In this document: in pieces, positions 51,647 through 61,656 of the stretch
Layout of the letters: each line of letters starts with the position of its first letter
Numbering within the stretch: position 1 is the stretch's first letter
Assembly: GCF_026672275.1 (NCBI RefSeq)
Contig: NZ_JANQCD010000029.1
Span: 1-64,000, forward strand
Length of the DNA stretch: 64,000 nucleotides
DNA from: Marinifilum sp. D737
Lineage (GTDB): Bacteria; Bacteroidota; Bacteroidia; Bacteroidales; Marinifilaceae
Direction: 5' to 3'
Notes under the pieces: model-generated
What the model was told of the DNA's origin: nothing
The model's database searches: none
What the model saw: the letters and a program-made list of their open reading frames with translations, nothing else
Position numbers and translations under genes: made by a program

Positions 51647-54397
51647 CTAGTGTACGGAATAGTTTAACAAGAAGTTGCGATTATCACCTACATACAGATT
51701 AAACGATTTGTTGCCCGCTTTGGCAAAGCCAATTGAAAACTCGGTATTGCCTTTTAACGGGAAGCCGGAATGATTATTTCCTTTCAAATCAATTAAATAG
51801 ATTTTGTTTTCGTTTTCGGTACAGATGCCAATTTCTATTTTTCTTCTCGAGAACTTGTAAACATTAGGTCTGTAGCTAATTCCTGAATCGAATTTCTTCT
51901 CTAGCTTTTGATCTCCCGATGCATCGAAAATTTTAAGGAAATTGTAATCAGCAAATAGATATTCGTTCTTTCCATCGGAGTTTAAATCGGCAGCTGTAAA
52001 ATAATGCGCTTCCGACAACTGAGTGAAAGATTTTGATTCAACTTTACCATTAAAATAGATGTAATAAATGCTTCCATTGGCATCGGTAGTCACCAATCGA
52101 TTACTTTGTTTCTCAAGGTAAAAAGGATTGTTCTCCGATTTAGAGAATTGTTTTTTCGGTTTCACCCTTTCAACACCACGACGGTTTAGGATGTAAACCC
52201 TAAATTTATCAGCATATACGATGTAGTCTTTACCACCAATTCTAAAATGTTGAATTTCACAGGTAATTGGATTCTCAGCCTTGGCAGGACTCCAACCTTT
52301 TATAATCTTACCTTCTTTTGAATAAGCATATACGCGTTGATCCTTACAAGGAATAAAAATGCGGTAGTTTTTGTTCTTGTCGTAATCGAAAATGGCAATG
52401 CCACGAGCAGCTTCCGCTTTTAGTCGCACCGGATAATTTTTCACGTAGTTTCCGTTTCTGTCGATTAAGTGCAGATGATTTTTGGTTGCAAAAAGGTATT
52501 GCAGCTTGTTGTTTTTAAATAGATCAATCTGTTCCACCTTACCAATTATCTGAGAATCCAAAGGCTTTGTCCATAGAATTCTTCCTGCTGGATTTACCAG
52601 GTAAATTTGGTTCTGAATATCTTGTACAAAGATTTCATTCTCTTTGGTATAATGATTTTTAACCAGGTAAGGCTTGTGGCGGAAACAAGTGTCAATTCTC
52701 GATTCCCAATCGGTTTGCGGTGCCGATTCCAGAACCGGATCATATTCAATAAACAGGTTGTTGTAAATTAGGTTTCTGTTAGAGCTCAACTGCAAGCCAA
52801 CTGCCTGAAACTTATTTACACTTTCCTTATGGTTTTGTATTTCAGATTGAAGCTCCTCGCTTAGAAAACTGGTAATAAAACGGTTTGCCTTCGGCGTTGA
52901 AGTATAAAAGAAGAAATTTGCTTTATTCGATAGATACTCTTTGTTTTCCTGGTAGTTTTGGTTGCTATCCAAAGTTTTACCCAGAACAGATTCCTGGATA
53001 AATTCTGACAGGGCACTAATGCTTGGCCCCATTACCAAATAGTTATCGATAAAGGTAAAGTAAGCCGATGAGGCATCACTAAAGAAACTACCAAATAACT
53101 TTTCTGGTAATCGATCTTCTGGCAATCGGTAAATGTCAAAAGAAGTTTCAGAATCGAGTTTGTAAGTCCTTTTGTAGTAGGATAGGGTTCGTTCCTGGTT
53201 TTTTGCAAAACCAAGAATTGGTTTTAGCATCTTCTCTTTTGCGATACTGGCGCTCTTGGTGCGGATTACAGTAAACTTTTTATCAGCATTTCCTTCTGCA
53301 AATGCCAATCCAATTTCTTTATAGATGATCGAGAAAATGATCTCTTCAAAATCTTCGCCCGTTTTCTTTTTCAGATCATTAATGCCTTTCTGGTAGTCGG
53401 AAAGTTTTCCCATCTGATCTAAAAACTTGCGGTATTTTCCTTTGTGTAACAGAGGATCTTCGATACCCAACACGGCCAAAACACCAGTGGTAGCCGGTAG
53501 AATGGATTCCATTTCCATTTTTACAGGTTCTTGTTGTAAAAACAGGTTCATCAGGTTTCCTTGATTTGGATCGCTATAGGTAAATCCATTCATCAGGATG
53601 ATTCTGTTTCTGAAGCTTAAATCCAACTCGGTCCAGTTTCCAATGTTGGTATAATTGCGAATGAACTTGCTGTGTTCCTTGTTTAATGAAAAGGAAATTT
53701 GTTTTGGGAAAGTCTTTAAATTCAAGAAGATATTTGCATCAACATTTTTACCTATGGTTCGTTTGATTTGTTCAAATCCTTTGGTTTTAGATATGGAATT
53801 ATCGGTACTTAACTGTCGAACAGAGTTTTCCAATAATAGCATCGATCTACTGGCCAGGAACAAACCTTTTGAGAAGGTAAAGTGCAATTCTTTTTCCTTT
53901 TTACTGGCTGCAGGAATGCTGTATATGCTTGTGTTTTGATAGTTTCGTTCACGCAATACCAAGTCTGGTCCAATCCAATTCGAAACAGCAGTTTTCAGTT
54001 TCTTTTCTTCCAGATAATCCAGAATTGGGAGAATGTATAGGTATTCAATGTCATTTTTTCCTTGCAAATGACTGGCCATGGTAAACGATCGGTCCAATGT
54101 AAACTGATGATCCGATCCAATGTTCCCTGCCAAACTATCTATGAACTGAAGGTTCTCGTTAATTTTTGCAATTTTTTCGAACTTGCTTAGTTCTTTCCAG
54201 GCACCTGTATTGTTCTCCAATTTTGTGATGAGTTGTTCTAAACTTTCAAATTGAACGATTAATTCGGAGTTTACCGGAATTGCTGAAAAAGGATCGACGC
54301 CTTTGTATTCCTTTTGTTTTTGAAGATATAGGTAGCCTAAAACGATGATTGCCAAAAGCAAAACAATAAAGAAAGAGGTAAGTATTTTTCTCAGCAT
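51647..54397 (-). CDS. Large membrane-anchored protein with a propeller-like C-terminus
   Basis: A 916-residue protein with one N-terminal membrane helix (FFIVLLLAIIVLGYLYL). Residues 40-560 are alpha/beta and resemble DUF3352-type proteins (VNSELIVQFESLEQLITKL, MESILPATTGVLAVLG). Residues about 600-900 have repeats such as VNPAGRILWTKPL, LHLIDRNGNYVKNYPV, VYAYSKEGKIIKGW, VYILNRRGVERVKP and IYLIDLKGNNHSGFPL, typical of a PQQ/WD-like propeller. The function is unknown; a scaffolding role in the envelope is possible. A -7-like TATTTTTG lies 42-49 bases upstream of the start codon. Confidence 0.65.
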   Translation of the reverse strand: MLRKILTSFFIVLLLAIIVLGYLYLQKQKEYKGVDPFSAIPVNSELIVQFESLEQLITKLENNTGAWKELSKFEKIAKINENLQFIDSLAGNIGSDHQFTLDRSFTMASHLQGKNDIEYLYILPILDYLEEKKLKTAVSNWIGPDLVLRERNYQNTSIYSIPAASKKEKELHFTFSKGLFLASRSMLLLENSVRQLSTDNSISKTKGFEQIKRTIGKNVDANIFLNLKTFPKQISFSLNKEHSKFIRNYTNIGNWTELDLSFRNRIILMNGFTYSDPNQGNLMNLFLQQEPVKMEMESILPATTGVLAVLGIEDPLLHKGKYRKFLDQMGKLSDYQKGINDLKKKTGEDFEEIIFSIIYKEIGLAFAEGNADKKFTVIRTKSASIAKEKMLKPILGFAKNQERTLSYYKRTYKLDSETSFDIYRLPEDRLPEKLFGSFFSDASSAYFTFIDNYLVMGPSISALSEFIQESVLGKTLDSNQNYQENKEYLSNKANFFFYTSTPKANRFITSFLSEELQSEIQNHKESVNKFQAVGLQLSSNRNLIYNNLFIEYDPVLESAPQTDWESRIDTCFRHKPYLVKNHYTKENEIFVQDIQNQIYLVNPAGRILWTKPLDSQIIGKVEQIDLFKNNKLQYLFATKNHLHLIDRNGNYVKNYPVRLKAEAARGIAIFDYDKNKNYRIFIPCKDQRVYAYSKEGKIIKGWSPAKAENPITCEIQHFRIGGKDYIVYADKFRVYILNRRGVERVKPKKQFSKSENNPFYLEKQSNRLVTTDANGSIYYIYFNGKVESKSFTQLSEAHYFTAADLNSDGKNEYLFADYNFLKIFDASGDQKLEKKFDSGISYRPNVYKFSRRKIEIGICTENENKIYLIDLKGNNHSGFPLKGNTEFSIGFAKAGNKSFNLYVGDNRNFLLNYSVH

Positions 54398-54438
54398 AGA
54401 ACTCGGACTTAATAAAGATGCAAGGTATAGTGTTGCTT

Positions 54439-54446
54439 CAAAAATA
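54439..54446 (-). promoter_or_regulatory. -7 promoter element of the 916-residue protein gene
   Basis: Read leftwards: TATTTTTG, 42 bases before the ATG. No TTTG at the expected distance. Weak. Confidence 0.3.
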
Positions 54447-54552
54447 AGAATTTATGCAGTGTTTAAAAAATTATGTGAAAGGCTTTTGTATCAATGCCTG
54501 CTTATTTCGTGAATTAAGGATTTTGCTTGGTGAAAGCGTGAGTTTTTCATGC

Positions 54553-54579
54553 AAAAAAGCCCCGACCAAAGTCGAGGCT
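54553..54579 (-). terminator. Terminator of the ALDH7-like gene
   Basis: AGCC-CGAC, loop CAAA, GTCG-GGCT with one C/A mismatch, and a T-run on the leftward strand. It lies beyond the stop at 54608. Confidence 0.7.
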
Positions 54580-54607
54580 AAATGTTGAAAATCTAGTCTT
54601 GGTTGAA

Positions 54608-56167
54608 TTACAAATCAAATTTGATTCCCTGAGCCAATGGCAAATCGGTTCCAAAGTTTAGGGTGTTGGTTTGTCTTCTCATGTAGGTCTTCCATGAATC
54701 TGAACCTGATTCTCGACCACCACCGGTCTCTTTTTCACCACCAAAAGCACCACCAATTTCGGCACCCGATGTTCCGATGTTTACATTTGCAATACCGCAA
54801 TCGCTACCTACAGCAGAAATAAAGGTTTGTGCTTCTCTCATGTTCAGGGTAAATATCGATGAGGATAAACCTTGTGGAACGTTATTGTGCAGCTCAATAG
54901 CCTCATCAAGTGTACTGTATTTCATGATGTACAGAACAGGAACAAAAGATTCGTCCTGAACAATTTGCCAATGGTTTTCTACCTCACAGAATGTTGGTAA
55001 TACATAGTTTCCTTCCAGTACTTTGTCGCCAAATACAATAGTACCACCCGCTTTCTTCACCTCTGCAATGGCATTTTGGTAAACCTCAACTGCTCCTTCA
55101 TCAATTACTGGCCCTACCAAAGTGTTTTCGTCAAGCGGATTTCCAATTTTGCTTTTGACTTGCTTGTAGGCACTCAGCAAACGGTTCTTCACATCATCAT
55201 AAATACTTTCATGAATAATCAAACGGCGGGTTGAAGTACAGCGCTGACCTGCTGTCCCAACCGATCCAAACACAATACCCGGAATGGCAATATCCAAATC
55301 GGCAGTAGGAGCAACAATAATGGCATTGTTTCCACCCAACTCGGCAATGGTTCTTCCCAAACGAGCACCTACTTTTTCGGCAACTCTCTTACCTATGGCA
55401 GTCGATCCGGTAACCGAAATCAACGGCACACGCTTGTCTTCTATAAAATTATCTCCCATTACCGATGATTTTGCAACTACCAGGCTGAAAACACCTTCGG
55501 GAACGTTATTTTCTTTTAATACGTTTTGAATGATTTTATGACAGGCAATGGCACAAAGTGGCACTTTCGAGCTGGGTTTCCAAATTACAACATCACCACA
55601 AACTGCAGCAATCATGGCATTCCATGCCCAAACCGCAACCGGGAAATTGAATGCAGAAATTACACCTACCAATCCTAGAGGGTGATACTGATCCATCATT
55701 TTGTGATCTGGTCTTTCCGAATGCATGGTAAATCCGTAAAGCATTCTTGACTGACCCACTGCAAAGTCGCAAATGTCAATCATTTCCTGAACCTCGCCCA
55801 AGCCTTCCTGGTAAATTTTACCCATTTCGAGCGTAACCAGTTTGCCCAAATCCTCTTTGGCATCGCGTAGTGCATTTCCAATTTGTCTAACGATTTCACC
55901 ACGTTTTGGTGCTGGCATTTTTCTCCAAACCTTAAAGGCTTCCTGAGCTTTTACCAGAACTTTTTCATAATCATCCTTATCGGCATTTTTAACTTTCGCA
56001 ATAAGCGATCCGTCAATAGGAGAGTAGGATTCTGTGATATCTCCTTTACAATCAAACCATTCAGTTCCAGTTGATACTCCGGCATTTACATCTGCTATGC
56101 CTAGTCGATTTAGTGTTTCTTGTACTCCGAAATTCTTTTTGAGTTCTTGTGAAGTTGTAATTTCCAT
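54608..56167 (-). CDS. ALDH7-type aldehyde dehydrogenase (aminoadipate-semialdehyde dehydrogenase-like)
   Basis: A 519-residue NAD-dependent aldehyde dehydrogenase. The catalytic cysteine is Cys310 in GTAGQRCTSTRR, the general base Glu276 in AELGGNN, and the NAD motif GSTAIG is at 254-259. The C-terminal pattern ETGGGRESGSDSWKTYMRRQTNTLN is characteristic of ALDH7/antiquitin, which oxidises 2-aminoadipate 6-semialdehyde in lysine breakdown. That substrate is a family-based inference. It stands alone, though two other genes of the window could also touch lysine chemistry. Confidence 0.88.
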   Translation of the reverse strand: MEITTSQELKKNFGVQETLNRLGIADVNAGVSTGTEWFDCKGDITESYSPIDGSLIAKVKNADKDDYEKVLVKAQEAFKVWRKMPAPKRGEIVRQIGNALRDAKEDLGKLVTLEMGKIYQEGLGEVQEMIDICDFAVGQSRMLYGFTMHSERPDHKMMDQYHPLGLVGVISAFNFPVAVWAWNAMIAAVCGDVVIWKPSSKVPLCAIACHKIIQNVLKENNVPEGVFSLVVAKSSVMGDNFIEDKRVPLISVTGSTAIGKRVAEKVGARLGRTIAELGGNNAIIVAPTADLDIAIPGIVFGSVGTAGQRCTSTRRLIIHESIYDDVKNRLLSAYKQVKSKIGNPLDENTLVGPVIDEGAVEVYQNAIAEVKKAGGTIVFGDKVLEGNYVLPTFCEVENHWQIVQDESFVPVLYIMKYSTLDEAIELHNNVPQGLSSSIFTLNMREAQTFISAVGSDCGIANVNIGTSGAEIGGAFGGEKETGGGRESGSDSWKTYMRRQTNTLNFGTDLPLAQGIKFDL

Positions 56168-56745
56168 TTGATTATGAATTTATTGTGGTATTAAGGGTTA
56201 AACTTGAGAAGAATACAATTTAATAAAACTAAATCTAAATAGTAATGATTTTTATCAGTTTATTTCATGTTCATTCGATACTTACTTCACTAATTTCAAT
56301 TGACTTATCATTTGCCTGATCGTTCAAAGTCGAATATTCCAATAGTCGAATAGTCTGAAAAAGGGAACCACGAAGACCACAAAGTTTTTTCACAAAGGGC
56401 TCGAAGGACCAGAAATTTTAAGGGTAGCTTAGGGTCGTTTTTTACTGGTTCACCCTTTAGTCTGTAGACAGTTTGTTCACATTAAACTCAATTTTCAATT
56501 GTGTTCACGAGCTTCGCTCCGCTACGGTTCCCTAAAAGGGAAACATCTGGCTGGAAGCGTAAATGTTTTAATTAAAACAGGGTGATTTTTTTAGTATCAC
56601 ATAAAAGTAATGGTAGTTAATTGCTTAGATTAATTTGGGGTGATGTGTGAATTTGATATGCCTTTTATAAGAATTCAACTCACAAAAAGCCCGAACCAAT
56701 AAATTGATTCGGGCATGCTGTATTTTAAAATGAAAATAAAAGATT
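56168..56745. other. Intergenic region without a recognised gene
   Basis: I see no coding sequence. It holds a small hairpin TTCCCT-AAA-AGGGAA (about 56529-56543) and, at the left-gene side, the terminator at 56684-56714. The phrases ACCACGAAGACCACAAAG and GAGCTTCGCTCCGCTAC look like degenerate dispersed repeats. Confidence 0.4.
56684..56714 (-). terminator. Terminator of the DHOD-like gene
   Basis: GCCCGAA pairs with TTCGGGC, with CAAT/ATTG inside. Leftwards T's follow. Confidence 0.75.
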
Positions 56746-57741
56746 CTAGTGCATAATGAAGTTTCTAAAATGCTTCATGAACTGAACTCTTTGGTAGGCT
56801 GCAGGATCATTAGCATTCGACTGACACATCTTTCCTTTAAAGTCACGAATGTTTTCAAATCCCTGGTCTTCCATCCAGGAGTATACTTCTTTCAATAAAA
56901 TATCAATGTATTCTGGTCCGTTTTTGTAAATAACAGAAGCCAACTGAACGGCATCTGCACCAACCAAAATGTGCTTGATAATGCTTTCTGAAGTATGAAT
57001 ACCGGTAGTTCCTGCCAATGAACACTTCACTCTATCCGACATGATTCCGATCCATCTTAATGAATTTTTGTAATCATCAGAATGAGAAAGAACCTGTCCG
57101 TTGGTAATACCCAGGTTATGAATATCGATATCAGGACTGTAAAAACGGTTGAACATTACAATTCCATCAGCATCCATATCATCCAGTTTTTTCACCATAT
57201 TGGCCAGGTTCGAATGGTAAGGACTAATTTTTAATGAAACAGGAATGGCAACCTGATCTTTAACGGTTTTCAAAACATCGAAATAAATTTTCTCGTTTTC
57301 TTCGCCTGATCTGTTCATATCAGTTGGCAAAACAAACAAGTTGATCTCCATTGCATCGGCACCTGCTTTTTCAATTTCTCTCGAGAAATAGGTCCACTTT
57401 TCAGCACTAACACAGTTGATACTTGCAATTACAGGAATCGATAAGGCAGCTTTGGCCTCTTCAATCAATCTTAAGTACTTGCGAAGAATATCCTCATGTG
57501 GCTCTTCCTGCATGTAGTCAAAAGTCTCCGGATAAATGTAAGGACGACTTGTCATGGCATGCATTTGTTCTTCCATTTCCATGATGATTTCTTCTTCGAA
57601 AAGAGATTTTAGAACAACGGCACCTGCACCATTTTCTTCTAATTCCACTAATTTTTCTACCGAATCAGTTAAACCAGAGCTGGCAACAATAATTGGATTT
57701 TTTAAATCTAGTCCCAGGTAGTTTGTAGTTAAGTTAGGCAT
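56746..57741 (-). CDS. Dihydroorotate dehydrogenase-like flavoprotein (not a normal PyrD)
   Basis: A 331-residue TIM-barrel FMN protein of the DHOD-like family. It begins LTTNYLGLDLKNPIIVASSGLT and has PVSLKISPYHSNL and SLAGTTGIHTSESIIKHILVGADAVQLAS, all phosphate/FMN-site segments. The catalytic loop of true DHODs (N-x-S-C-P-N) is replaced by EINLFVLPTD, so orotate formation is doubtful. The frame extends to a TTG at 57810, but the promoter (57775-57806) lies inside that extension, so ATG 57741 is chosen. Related proteins are annotated as dihydroorotate dehydrogenase-like in this phylum. Confidence 0.8.
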   Translation of the reverse strand: MPNLTTNYLGLDLKNPIIVASSGLTDSVEKLVELEENGAGAVVLKSLFEEEIIMEMEEQMHAMTSRPYIYPETFDYMQEEPHEDILRKYLRLIEEAKAALSIPVIASINCVSAEKWTYFSREIEKAGADAMEINLFVLPTDMNRSGEENEKIYFDVLKTVKDQVAIPVSLKISPYHSNLANMVKKLDDMDADGIVMFNRFYSPDIDIHNLGITNGQVLSHSDDYKNSLRWIGIMSDRVKCSLAGTTGIHTSESIIKHILVGADAVQLASVIYKNGPEYIDILLKEVYSWMEDQGFENIRDFKGKMCQSNANDPAAYQRVQFMKHFRNFIMH

Positions 57742-57774
57742 ATCAGTTAAAGTTTTGTTTGTGTGATTTTCTAT

Positions 57775-57806
57775 CAAATTTAATTGGGGAAACAGTTTAT
57801 TACAAA
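57775..57806 (-). promoter_or_regulatory. Promoter of the DHOD-like gene
   Basis: Read leftwards: TTTG (57806-57803), 20-base spacer, TAAATTTG (57782-57775). Both elements match exactly. The start would be near 57768, about 27 bases before the ATG. Confidence 0.7.
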
Positions 57807-58079
57807 TCAATAATCTTTATACTAAGATAGAAAATCCTGATGTCAATGTTCTGCCTGTGGCTGTTAAAATTAAGTTTTGCACTAAAAATCAGAAGTTAAG
57901 GTTGAGATTCTTAAGCAGAAAAACTGATGCCGGTATAAAAAATGTGGCTCTGTATCATTTATTATTAGGTAATATTTAAGATTATTATTACCGACGTTTA
58001 TTTTGGGCAGTTACCATTGTGGGCATTGGAAGGTCAAGCTAATTAGAGGCAGAAAAATTTTTAGTAAGACGGGGAAGCT

Positions 58080-58215
58080 GAGAACTTGTTCGAAGATCAC
58101 GCCGCCGCACTTAAATTTTTCAAGTATAAATAGTTTGAGTTTACACGCCCTAGATTTTTTGCCTACTTTTTGATCGATGCAAAAAGTAAGAGCCATGCGG
58201 CTGGAGCACATCGAA
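58080..58215. repeat. Dispersed-repeat-like element
   Basis: A segment containing CCTACTTTTTGATCGATGC and AAAAAGTAAGAGCCATGCGG, in which CTACTTTTT and AAAAAGTA can pair around GATCGATGC. I recall related CTACTTTTTGAT..AAAAAGTA words as a common intergenic repeat in this phylum. An open frame of 66 codons across it (58011-58211, leftward) is probably spurious. The remainder of 57807-58391 has no recognised feature. Confidence 0.5.
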
Positions 58216-58391
58216 GTTTAGGGAATAAATTATCACTCACCTTATTTGCAATTGTTTTGATTACCCACTGTAATTCATATAGAATCAAAAATGTTAAGCT
58301 TACAATTCTTCTTGCAGTATAATTCTTTTTTCACTTTTTTTGTGGCTTCGCATGAATTGACAACAAACAAAACCAACCTTAACTGATTAAA

Positions 58392-59930
58392 ATGGAGAAG
58401 AGTGTAGAGAAAAAGAGAAGTTGGACCGATAGGTTTCTGAATGTAACGGAGAAATTCGGAAATGCCTTACCGCATCCGGCTACCTTATTTGCAATTTTTG
58501 CTGTAATGGCAATTTTATTATCGGGATTGGCATCCCTATTCGGATGGCAGGCAGTTCATCCAGGTACCAAAGAAACCATCGAGGTGGTAAATCTATTATC
58601 CATTGAAGGATTGCATCGCATTCTGATAGAAATGGTTGATAACTTTACCGGATTTGCTCCATTAGGAATTGTAATGGTTGCTATGTTGGGGATTGGTATC
58701 GCTGAGAGTAGCGGTTTAATAGGAACGCTAATTCGCAAACTGGTACTGTCGGCTCCTAAAAAGATGCTAACTTTCGTATTGGTATTAGCTGGTATCTTAT
58801 CGAATACAGCTTCGGATGTAGGATATGTACTTTTAATTCCTTTGGCAGGGATCATTTTCGTAGCGGTTGATCGACATCCAATTGCTGGTATGGCAGCTGC
58901 TTTTGCTGGTGTGTCTGGTGGATTCTCGGCCAACTTAATCCTGGGAACCATCGATCCTTTGATTGCGGGTCTTTCGCAAGAGGCTGCTCGCATTGTTGAT
59001 CCTACGGTTACGGTAAATCCAACCGCCAACTATTACTTTATGGTGGCTTCTACCTTTGTAATTGCCATTGTGGGTACTTTGGTTACCGATAAATTAATTG
59101 AACCTCGATTGGGTGTATATAAAGATGCAGATTTACACAAGGAAGAAATTCATGACATTACCGATTTGGAACGCAGAGGCTTGCGTTGGGCTTTGTATGT
59201 AGTGATTTTTCTGACTGCCATTACCCTTTGGGGATTGATTCCGGAAGATGGATTCTTTAGAGGTGCAGATGGTGGATTCTTAACTTCTCCTCTAATTAAA
59301 GGGGTAGTAGCCTTGCTATTTTTAGGAGCAGGAGGATGTGGTATCGCATACGGATTTGGAGCCAAAGTTTTCAAAAACGATGCAGATATCATGAAGGGAA
59401 TGGCAAAATCGATGCAATCCCTTGCCGGATACTATGTACTTGTATTTTTTGCAGCCCAATTTGTTGCCTATTTCAAATGGTCGAACTTAGGGGTAATTAT
59501 GGCCATTAAAGGGGCAGGAGCGCTTATGGCTGCCGAAATTGGGATGATTCCATTAATGATTCTTTTCGTGCTTCTATCGGCACTTATTAATATGCTTATG
59601 GGATCGGCATCGGCAAAATGGGCCATCATGGCACCAATTTTCATCCCGATGTTTATGCTGATGGGCTATTCTCCGGAATTGTCGCAGGTGGTATACCGAA
59701 TAGGGGATAGTGTTACCAATGTAATTTCTCCGATGATGAGTTTCTTTGCTTTAATCATTGCTTATTTCCAGAAATACGAAAAGAATGCTGGTATCGGAAC
59801 CATTATTGCCACCATGTTGCCATATTCGGTTGCATTTTTCGTGGTTTGGGTGATTGTTTTGATGGTTTGGATTCTTCTTGGATTGCCATTGGGACCAGGA
59901 GCAGGCCTTGAATACAGCATGCCACAATAA
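58392..59930 (+). CDS. AbgT-family transporter
   Basis: A 512-residue membrane protein with about 11-13 predicted helices. It starts [27 protein letters not shown], a typical AbgT opening, with [41 protein letters not shown] and the later [16 protein letters not shown]. AbgT proteins import p-aminobenzoyl-glutamate in E. coli or export sulfonamides and other drugs in other bacteria. The substrate here is not known. No abgAB-type hydrolase genes are adjacent. It is followed by a strong terminator and a tRNA gene. Confidence 0.92.
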   Translation: MEKSVEKKRSWTDRFLNVTEKFGNALPHPATLFAIFAVMAILLSGLASLFGWQAVHPGTKETIEVVNLLSIEGLHRILIEMVDNFTGFAPLGIVMVAMLGIGIAESSGLIGTLIRKLVLSAPKKMLTFVLVLAGILSNTASDVGYVLLIPLAGIIFVAVDRHPIAGMAAAFAGVSGGFSANLILGTIDPLIAGLSQEAARIVDPTVTVNPTANYYFMVASTFVIAIVGTLVTDKLIEPRLGVYKDADLHKEEIHDITDLERRGLRWALYVVIFLTAITLWGLIPEDGFFRGADGGFLTSPLIKGVVALLFLGAGGCGIAYGFGAKVFKNDADIMKGMAKSMQSLAGYYVLVFFAAQFVAYFKWSNLGVIMAIKGAGALMAAEIGMIPLMILFVLLSALINMLMGSASAKWAIMAPIFIPMFMLMGYSPELSQVVYRIGDSVTNVISPMMSFFALIIAYFQKYEKNAGIGTIIATMLPYSVAFFVVWVIVLMVWILLGLPLGPGAGLEYSMPQ

Positions 59931-59985
59931 AATTTCAAAAAAAAAGCTGCTCAAATGAAAGATTTATTTTGAGTGTAAAAATATG

Positions 59986-60033
59986 AATCTCAGTACTTGT
60001 AGGGCTTTCCGAAGCAGGTGCTGAGATTTTTTT
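59986..60033 (+). terminator. Terminator after the AbgT gene
   Basis: AATCTCAG pairs with CTGAGATT and ACTTG with CAGGT to form a long stem around a 17-base loop, followed by seven T. Confidence 0.85.
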
Positions 60034-60066
60034 ATTCAATTTTTTTCAAAAAAATGCAGTTTTTGT

Positions 60067-60097
60067 TTTGCGAGAATCAAACAAAGGTCTATATTTG
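60067..60097 (+). promoter_or_regulatory. Promoter of tRNA-Leu
   Basis: TTTG (60067-60070), 19-base spacer, TATATTTG (60090-60097). Same spacing as the tRNA-Arg promoter. The tRNA begins 20 bases later. Confidence 0.75.
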
Positions 60098-60116
60098 CAT
60101 CGCATTCAAAAGCAAT

Positions 60117-60201
60117 GCCCAGGTGGCGGAATTGGTAGACGCGCTGGTCTCAAACACCAGTGGGGCAACCCGTGCCGGTTCGATCCCGGCCCTGGGTACC
60201 A
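60117..60201 (+). tRNA. tRNA-Leu (anticodon CAA)
   Basis: A class II tRNA with a long variable arm. Acceptor GCCCAGG pairs with CCTGGGT with a G-U first pair. The anticodon stem CTGGT/ACCAG has loop CTCAAAC with anticodon CAA, reading TTG leucine codons. The T arm is GCCGG-TTCGATC-CCGGC. The 3' CCA is encoded. Confidence 0.95.
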
Positions 60202-60206
60202 CTTAC

Positions 60207-60247
60207 AAAAGCAATTTTCTGTTTTTTCAGAAGATTGCTTTTTTTTT
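60207..60247 (+). terminator. Terminator after tRNA-Leu
   Basis: AAAGCAAT..TTCTG pairs with CAGAA..ATTGCTTT with one mismatch, followed by a long T-run. Confidence 0.8.
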
Positions 60248-61656
60248 CTGGGGAAATTGAGGGCAAAACAATTTCTTAAACATTACTCTTCTATTTGATT
60301 ATCCTTAGGGATTTATTCATTCTTTAAAGATAAACCATAGCTAGTAAGGAAAACTCTTTTGAAATGTAGAATTCCTTTGCAGATAAGGATATGATAAAAC
60401 TTAGTTGAAAGCCTGTAAAAACTTTTGGTCTAAATAAAATATTGAAATTATTCTATTAAAATCGAAAAAAATAAAATCTCAGTATGCCTCAAATAAAATG
60501 TCGGAGTATAAGTGTGATACAAGTATTTTAAGTCTATTCTCTCTTGTTTTATGACGCTATATTTATTTTTTAGGATAAAACACAATGTTAAGATAAGTTA
60601 AGTAGCAAATTAACAGATAAATAGGTTTATCAAGCTTATCTTTTACTTAAAATATAATTTTTTATATTTCAATCAACTCCGAATAAGAATTTCAGTCCTC
60701 ATAAATTTCGTTGCTTTTGATCTCTTGTTTGCACTCATTCATACAATCTATATCTCACATTATGATATTGTAAATAATATAAGATAATGTAGTTATATAT
60801 TATTATAAGCGCTCAAAACTCCCCTATTTATATAGAAAAAATAAATACAGCAAGAGAGAATTTACATGATGGTGATTACTGCGGAATGAATTTAGATGTT
60901 AAATAAGATTTAAGTTTTGAAAAGTGTTATTTGATGCCAGCAGTCTCCTTGAAAAAATGATGCAAACCGCTAACAAACCAAGTAATGTATTTGCTTGCAG
61001 CTTATCATCAATGGGTAACAAGTTTAAATGAAAATTAGGCTTAAAATTTGAACAGAATGTAATATCGAATTCTACCATATAGACTTCCAAAAATTTTTTC
61101 ATCCAACCTTATCATATGCATAATGCTGAAAAAAATAAGCATATGAAAACCACTAAAAAAGCATATGTGTACTTGTTTAAAATCCAGAAAATAAGCAGTT
61201 AAGATAATTAGGGGTTGATATTGGTTGCTTTAATGGGAATTTACTTCCTTTGTTTTGCATCATGCTGTGTTAGAGTGTGATATGCAGTAAAGTAAAAGGG
61301 GCATAGGATGCATGTGAGAGCACGATTGTTTGCTTTTGATCCCCTGTTTGTAAAGATTTTAATCTAAAAGATAAATTTATTCATAACGGTTTAAATACAA
61401 TTGGTAACAAATAAAAGACATTTTACCTCCTCCAATAGTTGATAAGATTCTCAATTAAAAACTAATAAAAAGCGTTAAAGGATAAATCATAATGTTTGTT
61501 GGGGATGTTAATGTCAGGTACATTTTAAAAAGCAAAATTCTATCATATAAACTCTCAATTAGAATCACCTTTCCAAGATGATTCTTAACCAGTACGATTA
61601 TATGTTAAAACAACATGATTTTTTAAAAAAAATAACCAAAATCACATCAAATTAAT
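60248..61656. other. Long AT-rich intergenic region before the adhesin gene
   Basis: About 1.4 kb without a gene I can support. A 67-codon leftward frame at 60899-61102 has no family features. Small inverted repeats are seen: TGTTTTAT/ATAAAACA (60545-60552 and 60575-60582) and AGAATCA/TGATTCT (61561-61567 and 61579-61585). The word CATATGC or GCATATG occurs three times at about 61113-61166. No clear TTTG/TAnnTTTG promoter was found for the adhesin gene. Confidence 0.45.

Noticed and set aside
56746-57810. Longer form of the DHOD-like protein from a TTG at 57810
   Set aside because: An exact TTTG-N20-TAAATTTG promoter sits at 57775-57806, inside the extension, so the mRNA would not contain it.
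58011-58211. 66-codon leftward open frame
   Set aside because: It runs across a dispersed-repeat-like element; the translated sequence follows the repeat and is probably not a protein.
60899-61102. 67-codon leftward open frame in the long AT-rich gap
   Set aside because: No family resemblance, no promoter element or terminator, and it is alone in a 1.4 kb region without coding character.
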